Counted from the stretch's first letter, positions 9,529-16,897 are shown. The stretch: DNA of 43,071 nt from UBA1858 sp045106935 (GCA_045106935.1 JBGCFN010000037.1:1-43071), one strand, 5' to 3'. Numbers and translations: made by a program. The notes: a model not told the origin generated them from the sequence alone.

Positions 9529-10250
9529 AAAAATATATCTTTATCGGCATCATAGTTTTCTTGATTGCCATGCTTGCCTATATTCCAGCCAGTATTGCTG
9601 CAAAGTTATTACCTCAGCATATCGTCGCAAATCAATTTCAAGGAAGCTTATGGAATGGTTCTGCTGCTAATGTGGTTGTGGATAAAATGAATTATGGCTC
9701 GATAGAATGGGAACTTAAATCAAGCTGTCTTTTGTTACTTAAATTATGTGCAAGTATCAAACAACATCATGCTGATATGGAGAGCACATTTAATTTGGAA
9801 ATGAGACGTGCGACAGAAATTAGCAATCTGCTTGCCCGCGGTAATGCTGATATCTTAAGTCCACTTGTTAAGAATTATGGCATTTCGTTATCAGGAAAAT
9901 TTGATGCGGATATGAAAGCTATTCAATTTGATGAAAATGGTATCAGGCAATTATTCGGAAATATGAAATTTTCTGCACTCGATGTTAACGGTGTCCTACG
10001 ACTATCAATGGGCAATGTTGATAGTGAATTTGAACCAATGGATGACCACACGCAAATCAATATCAACAATAACCAGGGGCATGTCGATTTGGCCGGTGGA
10101 ATACAACTGTATAATGATATGAAATATCAGCTCAACATGAATGTAAGAGCTAATGCTAATTCAACAGAAGCAGTAGTTAATGGTTTAAATTATATCGGTG
10201 AGCGACAAAACGATGGGTCAATCAATTTAAGGCAAAGCGGTAAGCTTTAG
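9525..10250 (+). CDS. gspN: Type II secretion system protein GspN
   Basis: Accessory inner-membrane-anchored protein found at the end of many, not all, gammaproteobacterial T2SS clusters; its role is not well defined. The 241 residues start with one hydrophobic anchor (5-27, IFIGIIVFLIAMLAYIPAS). The GspN family pattern follows: a QGSLWNGSA motif near residues 43-51, then WELK and a Cys-containing segment (SCLLLLKLCAS). It overlaps gspM by 4 bp and its stop codon overlaps, tail to tail, the stop of the small gene on the opposite strand. It is the last gene of the visible secretion operon. Confidence 0.88.
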   Translation: MKKYIFIGIIVFLIAMLAYIPASIAAKLLPQHIVANQFQGSLWNGSAANVVVDKMNYGSIEWELKSSCLLLLKLCASIKQHHADMESTFNLEMRRATEISNLLARGNADILSPLVKNYGISLSGKFDADMKAIQFDENGIRQLFGNMKFSALDVNGVLRLSMGNVDSEFEPMDDHTQININNNQGHVDLAGGIQLYNDMKYQLNMNVRANANSTEAVVNGLNYIGERQNDGSINLRQSGKL

Positions 10251-10555
10251 TTATTTAGCTTTTTAATCAAGCTCAACCTTTCTTGATATTGCAGGTAGTT
10301 TGAAAATAACGTTTCAAACACTTCTTCATTCATAACCGTTTCTTTCACTACAATATTTGACATTCTGCGCTCAGGAATCTTCCTACGTTCTTTACGCACG
10401 CATATGCCTTGGGTAGTAATAATTGGGAATTGCACGATACTATCGCTATGTCTGCGCTCTGAAGATTTTTTACGGCGTTCGCGTGGCTTGTTTTTTGAAG
10501 TAGCCGCGTCTACTGACCTTCTTCTTTCTGACTGACGTGATCTAGACTTCTGCAA
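10247..10555 (-). CDS. Small basic (E/D)RR-motif protein, paralogue 1, unknown function
   Basis: I do not recognise this 102-residue protein. The first half is very basic and built on repeated E-R-R units spaced by 4-6 residues (SERRRS, RERRKKSSERRH, KERRKIPERR). The C-terminal ~25 residues are acidic and amphipathic (EEVFETLFSNYLQYQ). There is no signal peptide or membrane segment. The start is TTG, preceded at 7 nt by GAAGG; no in-frame ATG exists just upstream. Its 42-residue core (starting FPIITTQG) is about 50% identical, gap-free, to the neighbouring protein at 10682-10912 by hand count (21/42), so the pair arose by duplication. The paralogy makes it very likely a real gene. RNA or DNA binding is possible from charge alone but is only inference. 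Confidence 0.75.
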   Translation of the reverse strand: MQKSRSRQSERRRSVDAATSKNKPRERRKKSSERRHSDSIVQFPIITTQGICVRKERRKIPERRMSNIVVKETVMNEEVFETLFSNYLQYQERLSLIKKLNN

Positions 10556-10681
10556 GGGAGAACCTTCAATAGTGAGTATGCAATGTCCTTATTGTATCCA
10601 GAACGTAAATAATTTGCGAATCAATTAGTTATTTTATTCTTGACGTAATATTTACACACTATTGCTATATTAATGAGTCAT

Positions 10682-10912
10682 TTATGAAAACTCTTTAAAT
10701 AACTCGTTGAACTCTTCATCCTTTATTTTAGTTTCAATCACGTTAATGTTTTCGAGTCGTCTTTCGGGAACTTTTCTGCATTCTCGACGAATCCATGTCC
10801 CGCTTTTAGTAAATACAGGGAACGTTGTTGGGTTCAGATTGACGCGTCGATCTTCTTTCTCTCGCCTATCTTCATCTTCGCTAGTATCAACAATTTTTAT
10901 ATATTTAATCAT
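10682..10912 (-). CDS. Small (E/D)RR-motif protein, paralogue 2, unknown function
   Basis: A 76-residue protein of unknown function, paralogous to the gene at 10247-10555. It has an N-terminal DEDRREKEDRR segment, a core FPVFTKSGTWIRRECRKVPERR, and a short acidic C-terminal helix (DEEFNELFKEF). Compared with its paralogue it has a shorter basic region and a Cys replacing one Arg of the repeat. The ATG start is supported by an AAAGGA Shine-Dalgarno 8-9 nt upstream. A 126-bp gap separates the two genes, so each may have its own promoter. No catalytic motif or membrane segment is visible. Confidence 0.75.
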   Translation of the reverse strand: MIKYIKIVDTSEDEDRREKEDRRVNLNPTTFPVFTKSGTWIRRECRKVPERRLENINVIETKIKDEEFNELFKEFS

Positions 10913-11092
10913 ATATATTTATTTCCTTTAGCGCCTGACAGTACGCCAAATCAATTCATGGTAATAATTATAAACTAGAGTTGAAAATATTACATAATTT
11001 AATTTAACTATACTTTTCAAGCTATTGATTAAAATAAATTTATTTTGATTCAATCAGTTATTACTAAACTGATTTCTGCACCTGTTAGTAAT
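10913..11092. other. AT-rich intergenic region between tonB and the small (E/D)RR gene
   Basis: No gene is visible. The stretch contains a perfect 16-bp AT palindrome (11031-11046, AAAATAAATTTATTTT) and a perfect 8-bp inverted repeat closer to tonB (listed separately). It must hold the end of the TonB operon transcript and the promoter of the small gene, which both read on the minus strand. Confidence 0.4.
11052..11074 (-). terminator. Possible hairpin at the end of the tonB operon
   Basis: Perfect 8-bp inverted repeat AATCAGTT/AACTGATT with a 7-base loop, beginning 18 bases past the tonB stop on the minus strand. A uridine tract does not follow immediately, so it may stabilise the 3' end rather than terminate on its own; the AT palindrome at 11031-11046 follows. 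Confidence 0.35.
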
Positions 11093-11839
11093 TTAATTAA
11101 CAAGCGAAAATTGGACTGGAATAGTATATTCCAGCTCACTTTTACCGCCCATCAGTATCGCCGGTGGAACCGGCATGGGAGATGCGCGCTTCAGCATCTT
11201 TATCGTGGCTGCATTCAAACTCTCATATTCAGATGAACTGATTAGCTTGTAGCGTAATAACTCACCTTTTCGGTTCATGACAAATTGTATTGTCACGTTA
11301 CCTTGTTGATTTCGTCTGCGCGCTATTGTGGGGTATTTTTTATGTCGTTCTAACCATTGAGATAGTTTAGTGTCGTAAATAGCTTTTTTGTTTTCATAGA
11401 CAATGGATGCTGTTGCCGGTTGCGTAGTAGCAGGAGTGATTATCTCTGTCGGACGACTATCCTGCTGCCTTACCTCACTGCTTGTATTTAGCACGGCGAC
11501 TTGTGGAGAAACAATAGTAGGTTTAGAAATAACTGGCTTAGACTTAATAATAGGTTTTGGCTTGGGCTTAGGTTTAATGCTTTTTTGTTTATTTATTACT
11601 GGTGCCGGCTTAACAGGTTCAATAGGAACAGGTGCTTCAATAATAGTTTCAACCAACTTAGGTGGGAGCTTTAATTTCTTTAACCCAATAATAATGTCAC
11701 TAGCATTTGAATTTGAGTGATCATCATAATGTGCATTATCTTGCTTAAAATTAATCAGCAATAAAATATGTAGCAAAATGGCCATTATAAAAGCAAGCAG
11801 CCAATGATAAGATTTTATTGTAAATCCATGATCAACCAT
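11093..11839 (-). CDS. tonB: TonB-family energy transducer
   Basis: Periplasm-spanning protein that carries proton-motive-force energy from ExbB/ExbD to outer-membrane TonB-dependent receptors. The 248 residues start with a transmembrane anchor (about 13-30, WLLAFIMAILLHILLLINF). A Pro/Lys-rich spacer follows (EPVKPAP through KPKPKPKPIIKSKPVISKP, ~75-110), then a Gln/Thr linker, then a TonB C-terminal domain (~158-248) with KKYPTIARRRNQQGNVTIQF and a terminal YTIPVQFSL strand. The His in the membrane anchor (H24 region) resembles the functional TonB His. It is the last gene of a four-gene operon, 6 bp after exbD2. No TonB-dependent receptor is encoded in the window, so its substrate is unknown. 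Confidence 0.9.
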   Translation of the reverse strand: MVDHGFTIKSYHWLLAFIMAILLHILLLINFKQDNAHYDDHSNSNASDIIIGLKKLKLPPKLVETIIEAPVPIEPVKPAPVINKQKSIKPKPKPKPIIKSKPVISKPTIVSPQVAVLNTSSEVRQQDSRPTEIITPATTQPATASIVYENKKAIYDTKLSQWLERHKKYPTIARRRNQQGNVTIQFVMNRKGELLRYKLISSSEYESLNAATIKMLKRASPMPVPPAILMGGKSELEYTIPVQFSLVN

Positions 11840-11845
11840 TAGCTA

Positions 11846-12247
11846 TTACTCAGAACTACTCGTCATTATGTGTATTGCTTCCAAATTACTGAATGCCATT
11901 TTTTCTAATAATTCAACAATGCGCAGCGCTTCAGTGGCTGTATCTGGTTTCAATTGAATTTTGCTATTTGGATTTTTTTCCAAATAATCATTAATTATGT
12001 CCACCAATGAGCCTTCAACAATAATCTCTTGATTGATCGCCAACTCACCTTGTTGATTAACTTGTATTGTTAAAATTTGCTGATCAGCTACAGATTCATT
12101 TTCTGCAATTGCTGGCTTTATATTGAATAATTCGGGCGATGAAAATGCACCTGCGACCATGAAAAATATTAATAATAAGAACACAACATTGACTAGCGGT
12201 AGTAAATTTTCTAATTCACGCTTGTTGGATTGTTCTTTTATATGCAT
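11846..12247 (-). CDS. ExbD-family protein 2 with Asn replacing the transmembrane Asp
   Basis: A 133-residue ExbD/TolR-type protein: short cytoplasmic start, one transmembrane helix (~15-37, LLPLVNVVFLLLIFFMVAGAF) and a periplasmic domain ending in a LLEKMAFSNLEAIHIMT segment. In the family the helix starts with a conserved Asp (D25 in E. coli ExbD) required for proton-driven function. Here the equivalent position is N20; the upstream paralogue exbD1 has D19. It lies 6 bp after exbD1 and 6 bp before tonB, so it is surely co-expressed with both. An ExbD1/ExbD2 heterodimer carrying a single Asp is my inference. Family call is strong; proton-channel activity of this copy is doubtful. Confidence 0.9.
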   Translation of the reverse strand: MHIKEQSNKRELENLLPLVNVVFLLLIFFMVAGAFSSPELFNIKPAIAENESVADQQILTIQVNQQGELAINQEIIVEGSLVDIINDYLEKNPNSKIQLKPDTATEALRIVELLEKMAFSNLEAIHIMTSSSE

Positions 12248-12253
12248 GATCTA

Positions 12254-12655
12254 TTAATTATCTGAATCAGATTTTGCAATTGATATATTATTCCCAACGA
12301 AATCTTTTAAAACATTCAATATCTTTACTAAAGATTGAACATCAGCCCCTTCCTTAGGTTGCACAACCACGGGATGATCAATATTAATTCTTACTTGCTC
12401 ACGGATATGTTTAACAATCGATTTAATCGGTAATTCTTTTTCATTTAGGTGATATGCTCCATCTGCACTAATTGAAATTATACTTATATGTTCATTTGCT
12501 ATTTCTATTTCACTAGCCTCACCTACAGCTAACTCAATATAGTGCCAACGAATAAAGTTAGACGCCAACATAAAGAAAATTAACAATATAAATACCACAT
12601 CGATTAGTGGCGTAAGGTTGACTAAAGATTTTTTACTAGGCTGAGATAATTGCAT
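12254..12655 (-). CDS. exbD: ExbD-family biopolymer transport protein 1
   Basis: A 133-residue inner-membrane ExbD. The helix at ~14-36 begins NLTPLIDVVFILLIFFMLAS and keeps the essential Asp (D19). The periplasmic part has the fold typical of ExbD/TolR (ISISADGAYHLNEKELPIKSI, then VVVQPKEGADVQSLVKILNVLKD). With ExbB it forms the proton-powered motor that drives TonB. The start codon overlaps the exbB stop by one base, and a second ExbD with a modified helix follows 6 bp later. Confidence 0.94.
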   Translation of the reverse strand: MQLSQPSKKSLVNLTPLIDVVFILLIFFMLASNFIRWHYIELAVGEASEIEIANEHISIISISADGAYHLNEKELPIKSIVKHIREQVRINIDHPVVVQPKEGADVQSLVKILNVLKDFVGNNISIAKSDSDN

Positions 12656-13314
12656 TACTTCTCGCTAAGAATAACTTTAGCCGTAAATATCTGTGTCATG
12701 GCATCTTCCATAGCAAGTTTGAACTTTTCTATTCTATGCTCCAGCCAATTTAATGCAATGATGGCTGGAATCGCAACGGCCAATCCAGCAGCAGTGGTTA
12801 ATAATGCTTCCCAAATTCCACCCGACAACACTGCAGGGTCTACCGCCGTCCCTGCTGACTCTAAGCGATGAAACGCTTCAATCATGCCAAGTACTGTGCC
12901 GAACAAACCTAACAATGGACTCAAGGCGGCGATGACTTCAATGACTCTTAAGTAAGATCTCGCATCAGCCAATTTTAGTGTGGCCACACGCATGACTTCT
13001 TCTCTAGCGACATGACTATCTGAATCTTGTTGTGAGTGAGCATAGGTCGCAGACTCAATTACTCGGGCAATAGGGTTTTTAGATTGGGCAAGGATATTTT
13101 GCATACGTTCAATATCGCCACTTTTCCATGCATTGATGGCTGGTTCTATAAAACTTCGTTTTCCTAACTGCAATGCAAAAAACTGCCAATTTTTAAGCAG
13201 TAACACGGCAAACCCAATAATTGACATACCTATCAAGGCAATGACAACGGGTCCTCCCGCCTCAATGATCGTATTAATTCGACTGACGCTGACTTCTATT
13301 TCTGTTGAATGCAT
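12655..13314 (-). CDS. exbB: ExbB/TolQ/MotA-family proton channel subunit
   Basis: Pentameric inner-membrane motor subunit that surrounds the ExbD dimer. The 219 residues show three transmembrane regions: ~18-40 (GGPVVIALIGMSIIGFAVLLL), ~125-148 (ALSPLLGLFGTVLGMIEAF) and ~168-190 (EALLTTAAGLAVAIPAI). The second and third carry the family signature GLLGTV-like and T-T-AGLAVAIPA residues that line the channel. It is the first gene of the exbB-exbD1-exbD2-tonB operon. No strong Shine-Dalgarno is seen before the ATG. Context with TonB favours ExbB over TolQ, since no TolA, TolB or Pal is nearby. Confidence 0.93.
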   Translation of the reverse strand: MHSTEIEVSVSRINTIIEAGGPVVIALIGMSIIGFAVLLLKNWQFFALQLGKRSFIEPAINAWKSGDIERMQNILAQSKNPIARVIESATYAHSQQDSDSHVAREEVMRVATLKLADARSYLRVIEVIAALSPLLGLFGTVLGMIEAFHRLESAGTAVDPAVLSGGIWEALLTTAAGLAVAIPAIIALNWLEHRIEKFKLAMEDAMTQIFTAKVILSEK

Positions 13315-13419
13315 AGTGTTGTGAGAATGTAGCTAATAGTTGCTTGGGTAGGGTTATGGTTCTAAATATACAGCTTTATGGTAATGATACCGCTAGGTAG
13401 TATTTGTCATAGCACGCTT

Positions 13420-13425
13420 ATTATA
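13420..13425 (-). promoter_or_regulatory. Candidate -10 box for the exbB-exbD-exbD-tonB operon
   Basis: Reads TATAAT on the minus strand, about 105 bases upstream of the exbB start. The best -35 at 18-bp spacing is a weak TTACAA. No convincing Fur box overlaps it, although TonB operons are commonly iron-regulated. Confidence 0.35.
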
Positions 13426-13563
13426 CCTACATTACTATTTTGGTTGTAATGGGCCATTTAGGTACAGCTACATCGAAATTACTTTCAAGTATATTAGATA
13501 ATAATTGATTGAAATTAGCCAAATTCAGGCGATATAGTAGTAAGGAGGTACCCTTGTAGATGC

Positions 13564-13622
13564 CCAAATTTGGCAAGCTCAGTTACTGATAATTATTCAG
13601 CAATGTTGTCAGTTTGCCTGAC
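13564..13622. promoter_or_regulatory. Cluster of three dyads upstream of the HxlR-type gene
   Basis: Perfect 10-bp palindrome CCAAATTTGG (13564-13573, extended by TGCC/GGCA with one bulged base), imperfect CTGATAATTATTCAG (13586-13600) and GTCAG-TTTGC-CTGAC (13608-13622). HxlR proteins bind as dimers to dyads near their own promoters, so autoregulation is a reasonable inference. Confidence 0.35.
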
Positions 13623-13688
13623 TAATAAATCATGAATAGTTCTAAATGTGTATTCATATTTTGTTAATTCATATTCAATAATTAATCT

Positions 13689-14360
13689 ATGGAAAAATAT
13701 TGTCAGTTCTGTCCAGTAGCCAAAGCCGCTGAGATTCTATGTGAAAAGTGGGTGATTCTGGTCCTCAGAGAGCTCATGATGGGAAGTACTCGCTTTGGAC
13801 AATTGAGAAGTGGGCTACCTAAGATTTCACCAAGTATTTTGTCTCGTCGCTTAAAGACACTTGAGGAACAATCCATCATATTACGCACCAAAAAAACGGA
13901 TAGTAATGGTTATGAATATCATCTAACAGAATCTGGCGAGGAATTAAGACCAATAGTTCTGGGCTTTGGTTCTTGGGGTCATAAATGGGCCAAAAATAAG
14001 ATTAGCAATGAAGATCTTGATGCTGGATTTTTGTTATGGGACATGCGAAGACGCTTAAATTCTAAGTACTTTCAAAATAAACGCGTTGTTATCCACATAG
14101 AATTTACTGAGCAAAGTGCAAGAGATCGTTATTGGTGGATGGTGATAGATAATAATGAAATTGATTTATGCTTTGAAGACACAGGCCATGAACCTGATAT
14201 TGTTATTATTTCTACTTTAGCTACGATGACAAGTGTTTGGCTTGGTTATGAGAAATTAGAGAAAATGACTCTTGATAACAAGATAAAAATCCTGGGTCCC
14301 AAAGAGTACACAAAGAATATTTCTCGGTGGATTGGTAAAAGTACGTTTGCAGAGGATTAA
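13689..14360 (+). CDS. HxlR-type transcriptional regulator with C-terminal SCP2-like domain
   Basis: A 223-residue DNA-binding regulator. Residues ~1-95 are an HxlR winged helix: CPVAKAAEILCEKWVILVLREL, then FGQLRSGLPKISPSILSRRLKTLEEQSII, then a wing ending YHLTESGEEL. Cys5, Cys8 and Cys18 cluster at the N-terminus; HxlR members such as redox- or aldehyde-sensing proteins use an N-terminal Cys, so sensing by thiol chemistry is possible. Residues ~125-215 look like an SCP2/sterol-carrier-type ligand-binding fold (VVIHIEFTEQSARDRYWWMVI ... GPKEYTKNISRWIG). It is divergent from exbB and convergent with tRNA-Ala. The target and ligand are unknown. No good Shine-Dalgarno is seen upstream of the ATG. 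Confidence 0.85.
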   Translation: MEKYCQFCPVAKAAEILCEKWVILVLRELMMGSTRFGQLRSGLPKISPSILSRRLKTLEEQSIILRTKKTDSNGYEYHLTESGEELRPIVLGFGSWGHKWAKNKISNEDLDAGFLLWDMRRRLNSKYFQNKRVVIHIEFTEQSARDRYWWMVIDNNEIDLCFEDTGHEPDIVIISTLATMTSVWLGYEKLEKMTLDNKIKILGPKEYTKNISRWIGKSTFAED

Positions 14361-14388
14361 TTCTCCACTAAGAAGCATTGGGAAGAAT

Positions 14389-14464
14389 TGGTGGAGCTAA
14401 GCGGGATCGAACCGCTGACCTCCTGCGTGCCACGCAGGCGCTCTCCCAGCTGAGCTATAGCCCC
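14389..14464 (-). tRNA. tRNA-Ala(GGC)
   Basis: A complete 76-nt cloverleaf on the minus strand, including an encoded 3' CCA. The acceptor arms GGGGCTA and TAGCTCC pair (one G-T). The D arm is GCTC/GAGC. The anticodon stem CCTGC/GCAGG encloses a loop with anticodon GGC, which reads GCC/GCU alanine codons. The T arm AGCGG/CCGCT has the TTCGATC loop. It begins 45 bp after gltX on the same strand and is probably transcribed with it or from a promoter in that gap; an Ala-GGC tRNA next to gltX is also known in enterics. Confidence 0.97.
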
Positions 14465-14509
14465 GATATTTTTCAATATTCGAAAGGTGATGCAATTATG
14501 CCTAGGTTC

Positions 14510-15925
14510 TTAACTTCCCTCAACTTGTGAAGAAATATAATTTATTGCTTGGTCAATACGTGTGATTACCCGTGCCTGACCAACTAGCGCTAAGGTAACA
14601 TCAATCGAAGGAGAACTTGCACTACCACAGACAGCTACGCGAATTGGAGGCGCAATTTTACCTAATTTCAATTCACTTTCTTCGGCGTAGTCATGAATAC
14701 ATTGCTGTATGTTTTGTGCATTCCACACTTCAATTTCACTTAATTTTTCTTTCACCGCGTGCAAAATTGGAAGGCTTGATTGTTTAAGGTGTTTTTTCGC
14801 CGATTTCTCATCGTAATGATCAAAATCAGCAAAGAAAAATTCACTTGCATGAGTCATTTCACTGAGTGTTTTGACTCTATCTTTTTGTAATTCAACAATC
14901 TCATTAAGTTGTTGTGTGGAAATCACTTTAATATTCTTATTAGAAAGGGCTAACTCTACCCAAGAACTAAGACGTTCATTAGATGTTTGTTTAATATACT
15001 GTTGATTCAGCCACTGTAACTTATCAATATCAAATGCAGCCGCAGATTTATTGACATGCTCCAATGAAAACAGTGCAGTCATTTCTTCTTTCGAGAATAT
15101 TTCTTGATCACCATGCGCCCATCCAAGTCGCACCAAATAATTCAACAGTGCTTCGGGAAGGTATCCTTCGTCTTCATAAGCTGAAACACTAACCGCGCCA
15201 TGTCGTTTAGACATGCGCTTCCCATCATTACCTAAAATCATGGGGACATGTGCATAATTCGGCAAGGTTTCCCCCATTGCATCAATTATATTGATTTGTC
15301 TGGGTGTATTATTCACATGATCATCACCACGAATGATATGTGTAATATTCATATCTAAATCATCAACGACAACGGTTAAATTATAGGTGGGTGTGCCATC
15401 AGAACGCGCAATGATTAAGTCGTCTAATTCTGAATTATTAATGACAATTTCACCTAGCACTTGGTCTTGAATAACGACCTGGCCTTCTAATGGATTTTTA
15501 AACCGGATAACAGGATCAACATCACTGGGTATAGTTCCGTTAAAGTCACGATAACGGCCGTCATACCTTGGTTTTTGCTTATTCTTTTGTTGCGTTTGAC
15601 GCAAGGCATCTAATTCTTCTTTTGTGCAATAGCAGCGATAAGCTTTGCCTTCGTCTAATAGTGTTTCAATGACTTGCTTATATCGATCAAAACGATGCGT
15701 TTGATAGAATGGACCTTCATCATGATCTAATCCTAGCCATTCCATCCCGCGTAAAATTGCATCAACTGATTCTTGAGTCGATCTTTCTCTATCTGTATCT
15801 TCTATCCGAAGTACAAATTTTCCTTGATGGTGCCTGGCGTATAACCATGAAAATAAGGCTGTACGCACCCCACCAATATGCAAATAACCTGTGGGACTTG
15901 GTGCGAATCGAGTTTTGACTTCCAT
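14510..15925 (-). CDS. gltX: Glutamate-tRNA ligase
   Basis: Class I aminoacyl-tRNA synthetase charging tRNA-Glu in the cytoplasm. The 471 residues start MEVKTRFAPSPTGYLHIGG, containing the HIGH-type signature. The KMSKS-type loop is KRMSKRHGA near residue 240. The catalytic Rossmann fold is followed by the alpha-helical anticodon-binding domain (from about residue 320). Length is standard for bacterial GluRS. The zinc-site region (CYCTKEELDALR) is present near residues 98-110. Whether it also charges tRNA-Gln cannot be decided here. It reads toward tRNA-Ala and the 84-bp gap upstream, after the cyclase gene, probably holds its promoter. Confidence 0.97.
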   Translation of the reverse strand: MEVKTRFAPSPTGYLHIGGVRTALFSWLYARHHQGKFVLRIEDTDRERSTQESVDAILRGMEWLGLDHDEGPFYQTHRFDRYKQVIETLLDEGKAYRCYCTKEELDALRQTQQKNKQKPRYDGRYRDFNGTIPSDVDPVIRFKNPLEGQVVIQDQVLGEIVINNSELDDLIIARSDGTPTYNLTVVVDDLDMNITHIIRGDDHVNNTPRQINIIDAMGETLPNYAHVPMILGNDGKRMSKRHGAVSVSAYEDEGYLPEALLNYLVRLGWAHGDQEIFSKEEMTALFSLEHVNKSAAAFDIDKLQWLNQQYIKQTSNERLSSWVELALSNKNIKVISTQQLNEIVELQKDRVKTLSEMTHASEFFFADFDHYDEKSAKKHLKQSSLPILHAVKEKLSEIEVWNAQNIQQCIHDYAEESELKLGKIAPPIRVAVCGSASSPSIDVTLALVGQARVITRIDQAINYISSQVEGS

Positions 15926-16009
15926 GTAGAGACCTAGATTTTAATAGTTTGAAAAATTGATGGTGATGATAACCCAGACGAGGGTTAGAGATGTATGGAT
16001 TTTCGCGTA

Positions 16010-16897
16010 TTAACGACTAATATATTGCACCAGATTTTCTTCGTCTTCTTCAGGTACGCGCCCCAAACTAATATTCCCTAAGCCCCAAAGAGCGACCTCT
16101 TCTCTGCGCACATAGACGTTTCGACCTTCTTCAGTGCGAATATAAGTACCATTAGTACTGGTATCTCTAAAAATGAATTTACCTTTTTTATATTCAATTG
16201 AAGCGTGATTGCGTGAAATTAACTTTCCTTCAATCGTCATAGAGCAAGATGCATCACGTCCTAAAGTAAAAATCGGCATGTCTTCTAACAAAGAAATTTC
16301 CAAGTCACGATAGATGAGTTGTAAGCGTGTGACTTTGTCATCTTCATTTTGGCCAACAGCAGATAACATTTGCGTGTAATCTTCATCTTCCCACTGCAAT
16401 TCATAGCTCGTTGTCTCTTCTTGGCGGCCTTTTAGCTTGGAAGATTCTATGCGCCTGGCTCGATGAAGAACTTCAGCCGGCAATTTTTGTATCACGGTTT
16501 CAGTAATAATAATTTGACGAGAGCGTGCAATTTCTCGCATGGCCGCGGCAACATTAACCGTATCACCATAGATATCATTTTGATCAATGATCGCTGTGCC
16601 GTAATGTAAGCCAATCCGAATCTTAATTTGGATTCCGTTAGGGTCTTTTAACTGTTCTAAAAGATCATTCAAGGCAAATGCCGTTGAAATTGCATGATCA
16701 ACTTCTTGGAAATAACACAATATTTCATCACCAATAAATTTAACTACGGTGCCTTTATTGCGTTTAATTGTTTCAGACATACGTATGAGCGAACGCGCAA
16801 TACTATCTTGAGCGAGAGTGTCACCAAATTCATGATACAGCTTAGTACTGCCCGCGATATCAACGAACATTACAGCGCAATCAGTATGCTTTTCCAT
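16010..16897 (-). CDS. Class III adenylate cyclase-like protein with C-terminal FHA domain
   Basis: A soluble 295-residue protein. Residues ~5-170 are a class III nucleotide cyclase domain: metal-binding Asp13 (MFVDIAGST) and Asp57 (VKFIGDE), and adenine-specifying Lys53 and Asp108, which point to ATP as substrate. In the GDTVNVAAAM motif the transition-state Asn115 is present, but the Arg expected four residues later is Ala119 (an Arg occurs at 121). Activity may therefore be weak, altered or absent. Residues ~210-280 are a forkhead-associated domain with GRD, SRNH and TNGTYI motifs, which binds phosphothreonine. It is the last gene of a five-gene operon with a Ser/Thr kinase, 10 bp after the protease gene, so the FHA domain could dock a product of that kinase (inference). 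Confidence 0.88.
   Translation of the reverse strand: MEKHTDCAVMFVDIAGSTKLYHEFGDTLAQDSIARSLIRMSETIKRNKGTVVKFIGDEILCYFQEVDHAISTAFALNDLLEQLKDPNGIQIKIRIGLHYGTAIIDQNDIYGDTVNVAAAMREIARSRQIIITETVIQKLPAEVLHRARRIESSKLKGRQEETTSYELQWEDEDYTQMLSAVGQNEDDKVTRLQLIYRDLEISLLEDMPIFTLGRDASCSMTIEGKLISRNHASIEYKKGKFIFRDTSTNGTYIRTEEGRNVYVRREEVALWGLGNISLGRVPEEDEENLVQYISR

Larger units (their letters stand above)
13315..13688. other. Divergent regulatory region between exbB and the HxlR regulator
   Basis: The only stretch above 300 bp without a clear gene. It contains a candidate minus-strand -10 box for exbB (13420-13425), a strong Shine-Dalgarno-like AAGGAGG (13542-13548) followed by a possible nine-codon reading frame (13560-13589), and three adjacent dyads: CCAAATTTGG at 13564-13573, CTGATAATTATTCAG at 13586-13600, and GTCAG/CTGAC at 13608-13622. 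The dyads sit 67-125 bp upstream of the regulator start and could be its own operators. Confidence 0.5.

Noticed and set aside
11403..11720. 105-residue plus-strand frame rich in Gly/Leu/Ile
   Set aside because: It is the antisense shadow of the Pro/Lys-rich tonB spacer and has no translation signals.
13315..13688. Possible Fur box controlling exbB
   Set aside because: The AATGATA and GATAATTATT stretches match only half-sites of the 19-bp consensus; in DNA this AT-rich such matches are expected by chance.
14363..14396. CTCCAC/GTGGAG inverted repeat as terminator of the HxlR gene
   Set aside because: The right arm is the 3' end of tRNA-Ala, the arms are 22 bases apart and there is no T-tract.
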